From: a virus
IMG/VR virus record: IMGVR_UViG_3300044641_007763
Coordinates: 1 to 38,202 of that record
DNA length: 38,202 nt
Reading direction: 5' to 3' (one strand)
Position numbers and translations under genes: made by a program
Part shown: positions 6,704 to 15,367 of the stretch, one piece after another
Position numbering within the stretch: position 1 is the first letter of the stretch
Layout: each line of letters opens with the position of its first letter
Notes under the pieces: generated by a model
What the model was told of the DNA's origin: nothing
Database searches by the model: none
What the model saw: the letters and a program-made list of their open reading frames with translations, nothing else

Positions 6704-9700
6704 CAAAACCTCCTAGAGTTCTTTTTACGGTGCGATTCAATTACAGCAGAAATTGCCCTAGAATCAGCGTAGAGCATTCCTTTGACCTCAACCTGTGTCT
6801 TACGTTGGATTGATACTCCAAGCTGCTCCGTAGTTGATTTAAGCTCTCTTAATTCCCTCACCAAGTCTCCATTTTCATTTATCGAATATCCCGAAAACTG
6901 GGTGCGGTAAAATTCACGCAATGGCAGGCCTGTTTTATTCAACCATTCTAGCTCGTTTTTGTTTTCGCGTGTTGCTCTTGCTGTAATAACTGATTCGCCT
7001 TTTGACAATCTAGCAAGAATAGAGTCACTAGTTTCAGTTCCGGCGCCATCTAAATCAACAACGCCATCTTTAAAGCCAGCAGCAGATTGCGCGGCGGCGA
7101 AAAGGCCGTAAAGTGTAACAGTCAAGCCCGCCGATGTGGCTATACCAGCAATCCCTAGCTTACCAACCTCTTGGCCGAAAATGTTAGCAACGAACACAGG
7201 TATCATTTTTTGCAGGGCTTCAAACGCTAATTGCACAACTACCTTGCCAAAATCAGCAAGTGTTGCTTTTCCCGATGCCGCGAGTGTGGCGAATTGTGTA
7301 AGAGCTGAGGCCGCGAAATCTTCTAAGACAGACTGGCGAAAACCGTACACAGTTTTGTCGTTATCGGCAGCATCCTGCTGTGCTTTATTCAACGCCTCTT
7401 GTGCTTTTGCAAACTCATCTAGAGTGCCCTTGCCTTTTAAAGCCTCAAGTTTCTTGGCCTCTTCAACAACCTTGGCATCTAGTGCTATCTGTCTTTCACG
7501 TCTGGCGTTGGCTATATTGGTAATCCTTTCACCCTGCTCGGTAGCAACTTGTGCGAATGCTTGGTCTGATGCGGCTTTGACGTCTCTTAGTAGCCTGTCA
7601 CCTAGCTTTTCATCCTCCAATCCTGAATCAATACGACGCTTGTTTATATCAGCTATCTTTGCTTGGTATTCTTCAAACGTGACTGACCTTTCTGCGAGTG
7701 ACTTTTCCAAATCTGATTCCTCAGTGTTGAGAGCGGCACGCTTTTCGGCAAGTAATTCAGCATTTGCCCTGCGCTCTTCAATGAGTCGTGCGATGTTAAA
7801 TTGACGTTGCAAGCTAGACTGCACTGCGGACTGGACACCGAGGGCAATATTGTTGCGCCGATCATACGCATCGCGCAACTTTTGTGATTCCAACAAGTAG
7901 GCATTTTCAAGTTCCTGTAATTTAGTGTAATTCCCCGCATTTTCTTCAGCCTCTTTGTCAAATTTTACACGTAAATCAAACAAAGCTAAGTCAAGCGCCC
8001 GCTTGTCTGCATCAGTTTGACGCTCAATTCGCACTCTTTCAGCAATGTCTCCATATTCTTTTTCAATTTTTAGCCTATTGTCTTGATTTTCCTTGATTAG
8101 TTTGGCTATTTCCGCACGCTGCTTGTCATCTACCACAACGCTAAAAGTTGCCTCCAACCCTTTCAAGTCATCGTTGGTTTTTTCCAACCTAGCCTTGAGG
8201 CTATCAACCTCGTTAGCGTATGCGACATCATCTATTGTAAACGCATACTTAGTAGACAATTTTTCAGGTAGCTCTTTGGATAATTCATCAGTTTGTTTTT
8301 TGAAATCGTCAAGTGACGATTTTAATGTTTCGACCGCGTCGGCTGCTCCAGCAGCTCTGATTGCGGCTGACACTTCTGTTAATCGCTTCCTGATGTCTTC
8401 ATAGGCCTTGATGGCCTTTTCCTTTTCCGCTGTGTCGCCTTTGATACCTGACGTTATTTTCCCTTGCGCATCTACATTAATAATGGCAAGGTCTGTCAAA
8501 CTTTTGTATTCCTTTTTGGTAAAATCAGTGTACTTGGCATTTTTGTCAAGTAATGTCGTGAGTCTTGATTCTTCTTGCTTTAAAAGCTCAATTTTGGCAT
8601 CGTTACTGATTTTACCATCTTCGGCGGCCTCTAGTGCCAGTCGGTTTGATTCTGCCACATAAAACTTTTCTGCTTTTAACAGCTCTTCTAGTGCCAAAAT
8701 TTGAGGGTTTTTTGATTTTGCGCCTTTTTTATCATCATCCTTGGGCGGTTTTGTGGTAGTGTCAATCACTACTTTTTGTTCTATTGGCTTTTCAGCCTCT
8801 TTTTTATAGAAATTTATGGCAGCTACAGCACTACCGTATGCCTTTTCGGCAGCGTTGGTAGCATCTATCCACTCTTGGTCATCTAGTTCACCAGCCGCTT
8901 TTTTTGCGTTCAACACATCAAAGAATGCAGCTTTTGCTTTACGTGCTGATTCTTCTGTCTTTGCGTTGTACAAAGCGTTGACAAAATTGTCTGCTAAACT
9001 ACCTACTGCCGATTGAATCTCTGTAATACCAATGTTTCTCTTGGCATATAGGATGTTTCGTGCTGTAGTTTGGAACGATTTTTCCAATTTATCATTTTCT
9101 GTCTTGAGGTTTTGCAGCGAAGTTGTGGTAGCTTTGCCAATTTCCGCAACCCCTCCCAAATTTTCCTTGTAAGATTTGGTCTGATCTATGAGTTTTGGGT
9201 ACTTTTCGTCCAATTTAGCCTGAATGTCTTGTAGTTTTTTCTGCTCTTCTGCTGATAGCTTTGACTTACCTGCTAAATTTTGGAACTCATTTACCAAAGA
9301 TTGTGTCTGAATTTCCTGTTGTTGAGCCTCTTTGTTCTGTTTTATTTGGGTTTCAATTAGCTTCTGTTGCGCCTCTTCATTCTCTAGAGTCTCTTCTGCA
9401 GATACATTCATGGCGTCGGCAAGAGCTATGATACCAACTGTTGCCGCTGCCACACCCGCTGCAATTAAAAATACGGGGTTTACAAGTAGAGCAGCGGTCC
9501 ACGCAATAGTTGATGCGGTAGCTGCACCTACTCCAGCGGAAAATGCCGCAAAACCTGGCGAGGCCACAAAAGCGGCCACACCTACGGCAGCCAAACCAAT
9601 AGCTATTGGCGCAAGCACCGTAGCTATTGTGCTAAAATTGTCAAATACGAATTTTACTATTGGAGTTAATGCTTGAAATGCCTTAATTAAGCCTACTTCA

Positions 9701-10806
9701 ATGGCCGCTTTGACCTTGTCGAACCTTTGTGCCAAAGTATCTTGATTGATTGCGGCTTGAGTGACGGCCTCGGTTGTATTAGTCACACCGTCTGTAAATA
9801 ATTTGATATTATCTACTTGGTCTAGCAAGATTCCCGCCGCCGATGCATTCTCCGCACCAAATAATTTGCCCGCCGCTGCTGCTTTTGCTGCGGGGTCTTT
9901 GATTTTATCTAAACCGCCTTTCAATAATTCCAAAGCAGATGCCAAGCCGCCGCCATCTTCTTTTGCGGTAGTCAGCTTTTTACCCAAATCTTCGTACGAA
10001 AGCCCAACAGAAGCAAGAACCTTTTTTTGTTCTCCACCTCCGTCAATAAGTTTGCTAATAACATTCCTCAAAGCCACACCCGCTTCAGAGCCAACCTTAC
10101 CGCCCACAGCAAGTCCTTGGATAGCAGCATTGGTTTCTTCAAAAGTTAGCCCCGCTCCCTTGGCAGCTACACCAGCCTGTAAGATTGCTTCACTGACTTG
10201 AGGAATTTCAGCGGCTCCGACCTTTGCGGATGCTGCCAATACGTTGATGAACCTGCCAGACTCTTGTGCAAGTTTTGCAGGGTCTGATGCATCTACGCCA
10301 AACTGAAGCATCGCGTTGGAGAGCGCGTCAACGGATTGCTTCGCATCTAGGCCAGCCGCCTTTCCAAGAATGTTCACGGATTCCGCAACGGTTCCAAGGG
10401 CTTCAGGCGTTTTGGCCAAATCTGGTCCAAACTTTGATAGGACTGTTTGGAACGCTTCAAGCTGAGTAGTTGCTGAGCCGCCGAATTTAGTGGCCAAGTC
10501 TTGTGCTCTAGTGCCAAGGTCGTTGAGACCGTCACCAGTTACCCCCGTCACTGCTGATACCGATTGTAGCGCGGCTTCAAAATTGTTGCCAGCGTCCAAT
10601 GCGAATTGAAAACCCTGTACTGCTAGATTTTTTAATTCACCGACGGCATCGGCTGCACTTACGCCAGCAAAAGTACTCTTAAATTGCTCCGAAAACTTGC
10701 TACTAGCAGACTGAGCCGCCTCCGCACTTTTCTTTACAACCTCTTCAAGCCCCTGCTCCAAATCTTGGGCATCTAGCCCAGCTTTTACAACAAAATCATT
10801 TGCCAC
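6703..10806 (-). CDS. Tail tape measure protein
   Basis: The product has 1367 residues and is the longest protein of the genome. Tape measures set tail length inside the tube and help DNA ejection. Residues 60-330 match the TP901-type phage minor tail domain (VSAVTGVTGDGLNDLGTRAQ, then repeated Ala/Gly helices with FGVDASD). A hydrophobic stretch at about 385-470 has several membrane-like helices. Residues 470-1230 are mostly long charged coiled coil. The start is GTG at 10806 with GGGAG upstream. By the usual rule of about 0.15 nm per residue, the tail would be near 200 nm. The upstream pair of chaperone genes supports the call. Confidence 0.93.
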   Translation of the reverse strand: MANDFVVKAGLDAQDLEQGLEEVVKKSAEAAQSASSKFSEQFKSTFAGVSAADAVGELKNLAVQGFQFALDAGNNFEAALQSVSAVTGVTGDGLNDLGTRAQDLATKFGGSATTQLEAFQTVLSKFGPDLAKTPEALGTVAESVNILGKAAGLDAKQSVDALSNAMLQFGVDASDPAKLAQESGRFINVLAASAKVGAAEIPQVSEAILQAGVAAKGAGLTFEETNAAIQGLAVGGKVGSEAGVALRNVISKLIDGGGEQKKVLASVGLSYEDLGKKLTTAKEDGGGLASALELLKGGLDKIKDPAAKAAAAGKLFGAENASAAGILLDQVDNIKLFTDGVTNTTEAVTQAAINQDTLAQRFDKVKAAIEVGLIKAFQALTPIVKFVFDNFSTIATVLAPIAIGLAAVGVAAFVASPGFAAFSAGVGAATASTIAWTAALLVNPVFLIAAGVAAATVGIIALADAMNVSAEETLENEEAQQKLIETQIKQNKEAQQQEIQTQSLVNEFQNLAGKSKLSAEEQKKLQDIQAKLDEKYPKLIDQTKSYKENLGGVAEIGKATTTSLQNLKTENDKLEKSFQTTARNILYAKRNIGITEIQSAVGSLADNFVNALYNAKTEESARKAKAAFFDVLNAKKAAGELDDQEWIDATNAAEKAYGSAVAAINFYKKEAEKPIEQKVVIDTTTKPPKDDDKKGAKSKNPQILALEELLKAEKFYVAESNRLALEAAEDGKISNDAKIELLKQEESRLTTLLDKNAKYTDFTKKEYKSLTDLAIINVDAQGKITSGIKGDTAEKEKAIKAYEDIRKRLTEVSAAIRAAGAADAVETLKSSLDDFKKQTDELSKELPEKLSTKYAFTIDDVAYANEVDSLKARLEKTNDDLKGLEATFSVVVDDKQRAEIAKLIKENQDNRLKIEKEYGDIAERVRIERQTDADKRALDLALFDLRVKFDKEAEENAGNYTKLQELENAYLLESQKLRDAYDRRNNIALGVQSAVQSSLQRQFNIARLIEERRANAELLAEKRAALNTEESDLEKSLAERSVTFEEYQAKIADINKRRIDSGLEDEKLGDRLLRDVKAASDQAFAQVATEQGERITNIANARRERQIALDAKVVEEAKKLEALKGKGTLDEFAKAQEALNKAQQDAADNDKTVYGFRQSVLEDFAASALTQFATLAASGKATLADFGKVVVQLAFEALQKMIPVFVANIFGQEVGKLGIAGIATSAGLTVTLYGLFAAAQSAAGFKDGVVDLDGAGTETSDSILARLSKGESVITARATRENKNELEWLNKTGLPLREFYRTQFSGYSINENGDLVRELRELKSTTEQLGVSIQRKTQVEVKGMLYADSRAISAVIESHRKKNSRRF

Positions 10807-11125
10807 TTTGACGCTCCCGTGCTTTAGATTTTTCTTTGATAAATGTCAGGTTCATTGCGTATATGCGGAATAAATCAAGCCTAGACATTGAATAGTACAA
10901 ATTTGCGTAGGTATCAGGGTTGCCATTCGCAACGTTCCTAAACACAAAATACTCATCCATTATTGATTCATCCATATATCGAAAGGCAAGCGGCTCTTCA
11001 TCCTCATCGTACTCATCGTCATCGGGGTCATTAAAAACAACCCATTCGCCAAACATTACCTCAACTTGTCTTGATTCTAGCCAATACGTTGTGACGAAAA
11101 AAGCGCAATTCCTCCAATATTCCAT
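10796..11125 (-). CDS. Tail assembly chaperone, downstream (T-like) frame
   Basis: The 109-codon frame overlaps the end of the upstream chaperone gene by 65 bases and the tape-measure start by 11. It is the usual position of the T part of a G/GT chaperone pair, which coats the tape measure during tube assembly. It holds an acidic patch (NDPDDDEYDEDEEPLAF) and ends in basic residues. It can be made in two ways: by frameshift from the upstream gene, or from its own ATG at 11125, which has AGGA five bases upstream. The sequence does not decide between them. Confidence 0.75.
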   Translation of the reverse strand: MEYWRNCAFFVTTYWLESRQVEVMFGEWVVFNDPDDDEYDEDEEPLAFRYMDESIMDEYFVFRNVANGNPDTYANLYYSMSRLDLFRIYAMNLTFIKEKSKARERQSGK

Positions 11126-11558
11126 TTATATCCTGTTCTTGCCAAAATTCCGAATTGAACGGCGTGTTGATGGCTTCAAGCAGCTCTGGGCTATTGATGA
11201 GCTTTTTATCTATACATTCCTTGAATAGCTCAAATAAGACTGGCAATGTTTGCTCATCTATTGTGATTAAGTCAAGGATATTTTCGCGGGCTGTCATGAA
11301 AATTTCGCCGACAACCTCTTGGAATTTAGAGTCATTTTTGACATTTTCCCACGCGTTTTCACCATCTAGCAAATTTACCTTACCCATCAAGTACGGGTCA
11401 TCTAGGATACGTTTTTGAAGCATTGACTCATAGGCCTTTTTAGCCCCATTCGTAGTCTCCAATCTAGTCAACAACGGCGTGACTTTTTTGTACAAGTTTT
11501 GTGTAAGTATTGTTTGTAAATTTACGGTGTACTCTTGTGTATTTATGTAAAGCTTCAT
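11061..11558 (-). CDS. Tail assembly chaperone, upstream (G-like) protein
   Basis: The product has 165 residues from the ATG at 11558 (AGGAA nine bases upstream); a GTG three codons earlier directly abuts that site. It begins with MKLYINTQEYTVNLQT, a short beta unit, and continues as mostly helical sequence. Position and size between the tail-tube gene and the tape measure are those of the gpG-type chaperone. It lies behind a terminator that should reduce its level relative to the tube protein. Confidence 0.75.
   Translation of the reverse strand: MKLYINTQEYTVNLQTILTQNLYKKVTPLLTRLETTNGAKKAYESMLQKRILDDPYLMGKVNLLDGENAWENVKNDSKFQEVVGEIFMTARENILDLITIDEQTLPVLFELFKECIDKKLINSPELLEAINTPFNSEFWQEQDINGILEELRFFRHNVLARIKTS
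11094..11102 (-). promoter_or_regulatory. Candidate +1 (or -2) programmed frameshift site
   Basis: In the chaperone overlap the minus strand reads CGC TTT TTT CGT C in the upstream frame. The downstream gene is in the +1 frame. tRNA-Phe sitting on the second TTT could slip forward onto TTC, giving a fusion of 154 + 99 = 253 residues. The T6 run also permits a -2 slip. TTT-CGT-C is the same heptanucleotide core as the influenza PA-X +1 site. No test of use is possible from sequence. Confidence 0.45.
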
Positions 11559-11595
11559 TTTTGCCACTTCCTGTGCACTAGGTTTGATAAAAGTA

Positions 11596-11621
11596 TAAAA
11601 AGGGGCACGTTATATGCCCCC
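11596..11621 (-). terminator. Terminator or attenuator after the tail-tube gene
   Basis: On the minus strand GGGGCA (615-620 side) pairs with TGCCCC (602-607 side) around a 7-base loop, followed by TTTTTATACTTTT. It stands right after the major tail protein stop. Partial termination here would keep tube protein abundant and chaperones and tape measure low. Confidence 0.8.
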
Positions 11622-11637
11622 TTGATGTTTCGTTGCG

Positions 11638-12201
11638 TTACGCGCCCGTAAGCCACAATTCTACGTATCCTTTGTCCTCTGGAATTGTTACGTAAGTTGC
11701 GCCGCCTAATGAAACGAATTTAGTCTGAAATGCCGATGCTGGTACAGTAACTACACCATCGTTGTTGACAATTTCACCGCCAACCTTGGGTTTAGTGTAC
11801 TTTCCTGATTCCATATCGAAAGCTCCGACATCCTGAGCCAATTTACACAACATAATGACAACTTTTCTTTTGCCTTGATGTGCTGCTACTGTGCCTGCGT
11901 ACTTAGCGCCGTATGTAATTTTGCCTAGAGTCTGTGAGGACGCTGTGGCAGAATTGAACTTTACGCCATCTTCGTATTCACCCGCATCTGAAGCGGCCTG
12001 AGTTTGCGGTGCGTACGTGTTGAGAAAATCTGTTAAGTCTGGATCATCTTCGTTTTGATCGATTGTAAAATTTGTGCGAGTTACTGAGGTTTTGACCTTT
12101 TTAGTCAATGAAATCTCAGCGCTGCCCGTTGACCACAACGGAATGCCATTGCTTTCAAAGGCGGTAAAAAAGTCGGTATGGTTTGCTCCACCTACTAACA
12201 T
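11638..12201 (-). CDS. Major tail (tube) protein
   Basis: The product has 187 residues. It would polymerise into the hexameric rings of the tail tube. The N-terminal region (HTDFFTAFESNGIPLWSTG, then AEISLTKKVKT) and the overall beta-rich composition with a GKITYGAKYAGT strand are typical. AAGGA precedes the ATG by five bases, a terminator follows, and the chaperone and tape-measure genes are next, all as expected for a highly made tube protein. It begins 2 bases after the glycosyltransferase gene ends. No C-terminal Ig domain is seen. Confidence 0.8.
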   Translation of the reverse strand: MLVGGANHTDFFTAFESNGIPLWSTGSAEISLTKKVKTSVTRTNFTIDQNEDDPDLTDFLNTYAPQTQAASDAGEYEDGVKFNSATASSQTLGKITYGAKYAGTVAAHQGKRKVVIMLCKLAQDVGAFDMESGKYTKPKVGGEIVNNDGVVTVPASAFQTKFVSLGGATYVTIPEDKGYVELWLTGA

Positions 12202-12202
12202 G

Positions 12203-12895
12203 TTAGTCCTTTAGTTTAATTGTAGAAAATGTCTTTTTAAGATAGTTCCACACACGCGGTGTTGGATTTCTCATATACTCTCGAATCAGCAATTTGGCGT
12301 TCCTTTCCGCTTTGTCCTCAAAGCCCTCTGAATTTATCATGTAACCGTCGTGAATAAGTAGTAAATCAGTATCAACGAATGCTCTGGCCTCTCCATGAGT
12401 AGATGGCACTTCGTGACAAATTCCCTCCCAAGTTATGCCGCTTCCACGTCGCAATAGCCTACAAGCGTGTAGGGCATATCTTTCACGGGGGTGTGTATCA
12501 TTACTTGTATCGTACATCACTCCCGCAATACTTATCCAGCCAGCAACTGCTTCGCTACAGTCCATAGCCTCAATTTCGGCAATAACCTGTTCAGGCGGGT
12601 TGCCTAGATATTCGTCACTATCAATGTGTAATAGCCAACGCCCCGTGGCGTTTTGGTCTATGAAATTCCGAATGGCCGAAAAATCAAAGTCCTTGAAATA
12701 ATCAGTATAGTGGTACTCTAATGATACTAAGCTATCTGTAATTCCAAGCACTTGAAATTGGTTTTCGTAGCTTTCAACCTGTTTAACGCAACAAGATACT
12801 ATTTGAACCCCTTTTGGCAAACTGGCAACCCACTTGGATAGGTCAGCATTCGGGGGGTGTAGCACGCAGCAAGATAGTAGTTTATTTTCGCTCAT
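12203..12895 (-). CDS. Glycosyltransferase, GT-A/family 2-like, inside the tail module
   Basis: The product has 230 residues. A DSDEYL motif (residues 92-97) after strand GRWLLHI is the metal- and nucleotide-sugar-binding DxD of GT-A enzymes. WEGICHE (156-162), IHDGY (181-185) and a RNAKLL helix (198-203) follow the pattern of short family-2 glycosyltransferases. The N-terminal half of a usual nucleotide-binding domain is somewhat reduced. It lies between the tail terminator-like and tube genes, 2 bases from the latter. It could glycosylate virion proteins, host surface glycan, or hydroxymethylated DNA bases made by the modification cassette 9 kb upstream. The target is not determined by sequence. 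Confidence 0.8.
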   Translation of the reverse strand: MSENKLLSCCVLHPPNADLSKWVASLPKGVQIVSCCVKQVESYENQFQVLGITDSLVSLEYHYTDYFKDFDFSAIRNFIDQNATGRWLLHIDSDEYLGNPPEQVIAEIEAMDCSEAVAGWISIAGVMYDTSNDTHPRERYALHACRLLRRGSGITWEGICHEVPSTHGEARAFVDTDLLLIHDGYMINSEGFEDKAERNAKLLIREYMRNPTPRVWNYLKKTFSTIKLKD

Positions 12896-12932
12896 ATTCT
12901 GCTATTATCAAATAAATTAACACTATTATTGT

Positions 12933-13391
12933 TTAGACTCTTGTATACAGCACTCTAAATGTCATTAAGCTCAAGCCTTTGGTTTCGTCATCGTTGAAAC
13001 TAATGGGCTCTGCTGAAATGAAGTGTAAAGTACTGAAATAGGTATTTTCATAGTTAGACACATAGTTGTCAAATTCCGCATCACCTAGGCAATTCTCGAC
13101 ACGTTCTGTCAAATCCTGCATTGAATATCTCAACTTGCCGTTCCCTACCGATGTTGATTTTTTCACGGAGCTGCCGCAAAGTAAGTACAGGTCAATCTGG
13201 CCTAAATGGGAAATTGCCGACATATCCTCAAAGCTCTCTATGGTTCTTTCATCGGTTGAGCCATATATTCCAATAAAGTCGTATTGATAGGTTTCAATTT
13301 TATTCATAACAACCTGCTCATAAACCCTGACCCCGCCAATAGAGTTGAGCTTTTCCAATACACCTTCAGTTATATGCTTTTCACGTGACAT
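12933..13391 (-). CDS. Putative tail terminator/completion protein
   Basis: The product has 152 residues. The pattern of an N-terminal helix, then strand-rich core (YEQVVMNKI, HLGQIDLYLL), a Leu/Glu helix (LRYSMQDLTERVENCL) and a last strand (TFRVLYTRV) fits phage tail-terminator proteins, which cap the tube and join it to the head. It sits after the HK97 gp10-like gene, the usual place. AGGAA before the ATG supports the start. The fold is inferred from pattern and order. Confidence 0.65.
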   Translation of the reverse strand: MSREKHITEGVLEKLNSIGGVRVYEQVVMNKIETYQYDFIGIYGSTDERTIESFEDMSAISHLGQIDLYLLCGSSVKKSTSVGNGKLRYSMQDLTERVENCLGDAEFDNYVSNYENTYFSTLHFISAEPISFNDDETKGLSLMTFRVLYTRV

Positions 13392-13406
13392 GTTGTTCCT
13401 ATTGGG

Positions 13407-14018
13407 TTACTTTCTGTTTTTGAGTAAGGCAGATGACAGGCCGTTCAATATACTAGCTTTGATTTCACCAACCCAACGCTGTTTTCCTGTGCTATTAAAT
13501 TGACGTATTGCTGGATTGAAAAAAGGCCTCGCTGGAATATTGACGCCTTGGTTTTTCTGGGCTGCTAGTGCTAATTTCATGAAGAATGGTGCTTTAGTCT
13601 GACTATATTTAAACCAAAAGTATTGCGACATTTTCGTTGTGGTTTTACCACGTTTATATTTACGGCCGCTGTATGTTTTCAAAATAGTGACGGGCGTACC
13701 CTTGATAAAGGCACCAAACTCGTGTACTTTTGCGTATTTATTATTTGACCCGTACACAAGACTTGCCACACTGCCTCGCACGGATGCCTTGTAAATATTG
13801 TCCTTGTTGCCTTTAATGAAAGATTGGAACAGCTTACCTGAGGACTTGTACAGCTTTTTACCTGTGTTAAATACAGGAGCTTTAGACGTTTCTCCACCCG
13901 TGCCGCCTTGGTCTATCATGTTATCAGCTATTTCGATTTGCATAAATACAGGGAAGCGTTGCAATCCATCAGAAATTGCCTTGGATATTACAGACTCTAT
14001 GTCAGCGTTTGATATCAT
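13407..14018 (-). CDS. HK97 gp10-like head-tail joining protein
   Basis: The product has 203 residues. KLYKSSGKLFQSF, then strand segments, VYGSNNKYAKVHEFGA (about residues 112-127) and a late ARPFFNPAIRQ motif (about 166-176) are the marks of the HK97-gp10 neck protein family. It would sit at the head-tail junction. The basic insert around TYSGRKYKRGKTTTK is unusual. A 540-base untranslated, repeat-rich region separates it from the upstream connector gene, an uncommon break inside a head-tail operon. The Shine-Dalgarno-like AAGGA is 13 bases from the ATG, so initiation may be weak. Confidence 0.8.
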   Translation of the reverse strand: MISNADIESVISKAISDGLQRFPVFMQIEIADNMIDQGGTGGETSKAPVFNTGKKLYKSSGKLFQSFIKGNKDNIYKASVRGSVASLVYGSNNKYAKVHEFGAFIKGTPVTILKTYSGRKYKRGKTTTKMSQYFWFKYSQTKAPFFMKLALAAQKNQGVNIPARPFFNPAIRQFNSTGKQRWVGEIKASILNGLSSALLKNRK

Positions 14019-14199
14019 GAGTTTTTTATATTCCTTGCTTTTAACAAATCATTTTATGGGTTTTGTCACAAACTAGGCTGTTACGTACATACAACAGAAC
14101 TAATGCTATGAGTTTATCAATCTAGTTGCTGGTAAAACTCATAAACTATCTTGTTTATTCCACAGATAGTAAAAATTAATGATACCGTTAATTTATCGT
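14019..14199. other. Untranslated region, left part, with one hairpin
   Basis: This is the part of the long gap nearest the gp10-like gene. It is AT-rich and holds no convincing gene. The only clear structure is an 8-bp inverted repeat ATGAGTTT/AAACTCAT at 14108-14142 with a 19-base spacer, not followed by a T run, so it is more likely a cis element than a terminator. Confidence 0.5.
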
Positions 14200-14545
14200 A
14201 TATCCTGTATTTATCAAAACAAAGCTTGGTTTTTCCCATAAACTTTTTTGTTAAATACACAAAGTATTTTTTAAAATCTTGGTTTTGCCAATCACCGGTA
14301 TGCAAAAACACAGGCAATATATTGATAAATACACAATTACAATCTTATGTTTTGCAAACCGCGTTTTTTGAACTCAGGCAATATGTTGATAAAACCAAGG
14401 TTTGTTTATTACAATCCTGTTAAAGCCAAGATTGTTTTTAACATTGCTTTAAACAAAGCTGATAAATACAAGATTGTTTTTAGCATTGCTTAAAACAAGC
14501 CTGATAAAACCAAGGTTGTTTTAAACAAAGCCTGTTTTTCAATCC
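14200..14545. repeat. AT-rich iteron-like repeat and dyad region
   Basis: Imperfect direct repeats with core TGATAAAACCAAG or TGATAAATACAAG begin at 14386, 14417, 14459 and 14501, with unit lengths 31, 42, 42 and about 31 bases; two related copies begin at 14323 (TTGATAAATACAC) and, in inverse orientation, near 14210-14290 (TTTATCA, CTTGGTTTT). CAGGCAATATRTTGATAAA occurs twice, 64 bases apart. The two orientations meet at ACCGGT (14294-14299), flanked by TTTTGC and GCAAAA. No gene is convincing here. The region may be a replication origin, a packaging or regulatory site, or an array of phage promoters. The same motif recurs at 34868. Confidence 0.7.
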
Positions 14546-14558
14546 AGCTAGTTTCAAA

Positions 14559-15185
14559 TCATACTACAGCGAGCCTGTATTTAGCAAAGTACTTTTGCCA
14601 TTTTATTTCAGATAGTATTGACGAGCTCACGTTTTGACCCGCGCCGCCCGTACTTACCGATGAAAGTCCAAACCAGTTACCGCCGTCCACGGAATGCTTG
14701 TAAATCCAAGCGGCCATTTCAGTAATGCCTTGTAAAATTGTGTTCGGCGTGTTGGCGTCTGAATATCCCGTACTTAGCTGTGCCCTGAACTGACCCTTAT
14801 TTACGTTGCGATAAATAACAAAATTTTGGCCAGAATCAGTGCTAAATGCGTAGTTAGTAGATAAAACAGTAGAATACACAGCAAAATCATTTTCGCGCCA
14901 CTGAAGTGACGTAAGCTGTGTATTTGCGCTGTAGGGAATATATTTCCAATAATGTTCGTTGAGTTGTGTTTTCTTTGCCTGTTCGTGCAAAAAAGTATAG
15001 TTTACGACTGAAGCCCGCAGGGGCTGAGAGCAATAACCCTCAGCCTCTACAAAGCAAACGTCAAAAATATCATCAAGCCATGAGTAAAATTGCGCATCCT
15101 CAACGGATTGGTCGGCAATATACTCAAGTCCACAGTATTTCAGGAAACTAGCCTGCAATCTTGGATACGCTGTTGTATAACTCAT
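14559..15185 (-). CDS. Head-tail connector protein (gp6-like adaptor)
   Basis: The product has 208 residues. The helical N-terminus (LQASFLKYCGLEYIADQSVE, then WLDDIFDVCFVEAEGYC) is typical of adaptor proteins that bind under the portal. The C-terminal half has a beta insertion and a final helix (LQGITEMAAWIYKH). It starts with ATG overlapping the previous stop and has AAGGA upstream. Position between capsid and gp10-like genes supports the call. Confidence 0.7.
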   Translation of the reverse strand: MSYTTAYPRLQASFLKYCGLEYIADQSVEDAQFYSWLDDIFDVCFVEAEGYCSQPLRASVVNYTFLHEQAKKTQLNEHYWKYIPYSANTQLTSLQWRENDFAVYSTVLSTNYAFSTDSGQNFVIYRNVNKGQFRAQLSTGYSDANTPNTILQGITEMAAWIYKHSVDGGNWFGLSSVSTGGAGQNVSSSILSEIKWQKYFAKYRLAVV

Positions 15186-15358
15186 TTTTTGATTCCTTTT
15201 TTGATTTCGGTTTTCGGCTCGGGTACTGTCTTGGTTTCTTCAACCTTTTTACAGTATCCTTGCGCAAATAGGTCATTAAAAGCAGACTCTTTCAACTGAG
15301 TAATTTTGCCTGTTTCTAAGCCGCCGAATGGTTTTGTAACTATCACGTCAATTAACAT
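15182..15358 (-). CDS. 58-residue protein between capsid and connector genes
   Basis: A short frame from ATG at 15358 whose stop overlaps the next start by 4 bases (ATGA). The first 38 residues form a small domain (MLIDVIVTKPFGGLETGKIT, then LKESAFNDLFAQGYCKKV) resembling the short beta-helix units found after capsid genes, where a ligand-binding or head-completion role is common. The last 20 residues are Lys/Glu/Pro rich. The tight coupling and conserved-looking start make it a real gene. The function is unknown. Confidence 0.75.
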   Translation of the reverse strand: MLIDVIVTKPFGGLETGKITQLKESAFNDLFAQGYCKKVEETKTVPEPKTEIKKGIKK

Positions 15359-15367
15359 AAATCACCA

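Noticed and set aside
7136-10201. Long plus-strand frames opposite the tape measure gene
   Set aside because: They are Ala/Ser-rich mirror frames of a strongly coding minus-strand gene, with no initiation signals.
14151-14160. DnaA box in TTATTCCACA
   Set aside because: It has one extra base relative to TTATNCACA.
14117-14317. A 66-codon minus-strand frame in the repeat region
   Set aside because: It is AT-driven, has no ribosome-binding site, and spans inverted repeat material; composition is unlike its neighbours.
14386-14542. CRISPR array
   Set aside because: Repeats are degenerate, adjoin one another without unique spacers of constant length, and no cas gene is present.
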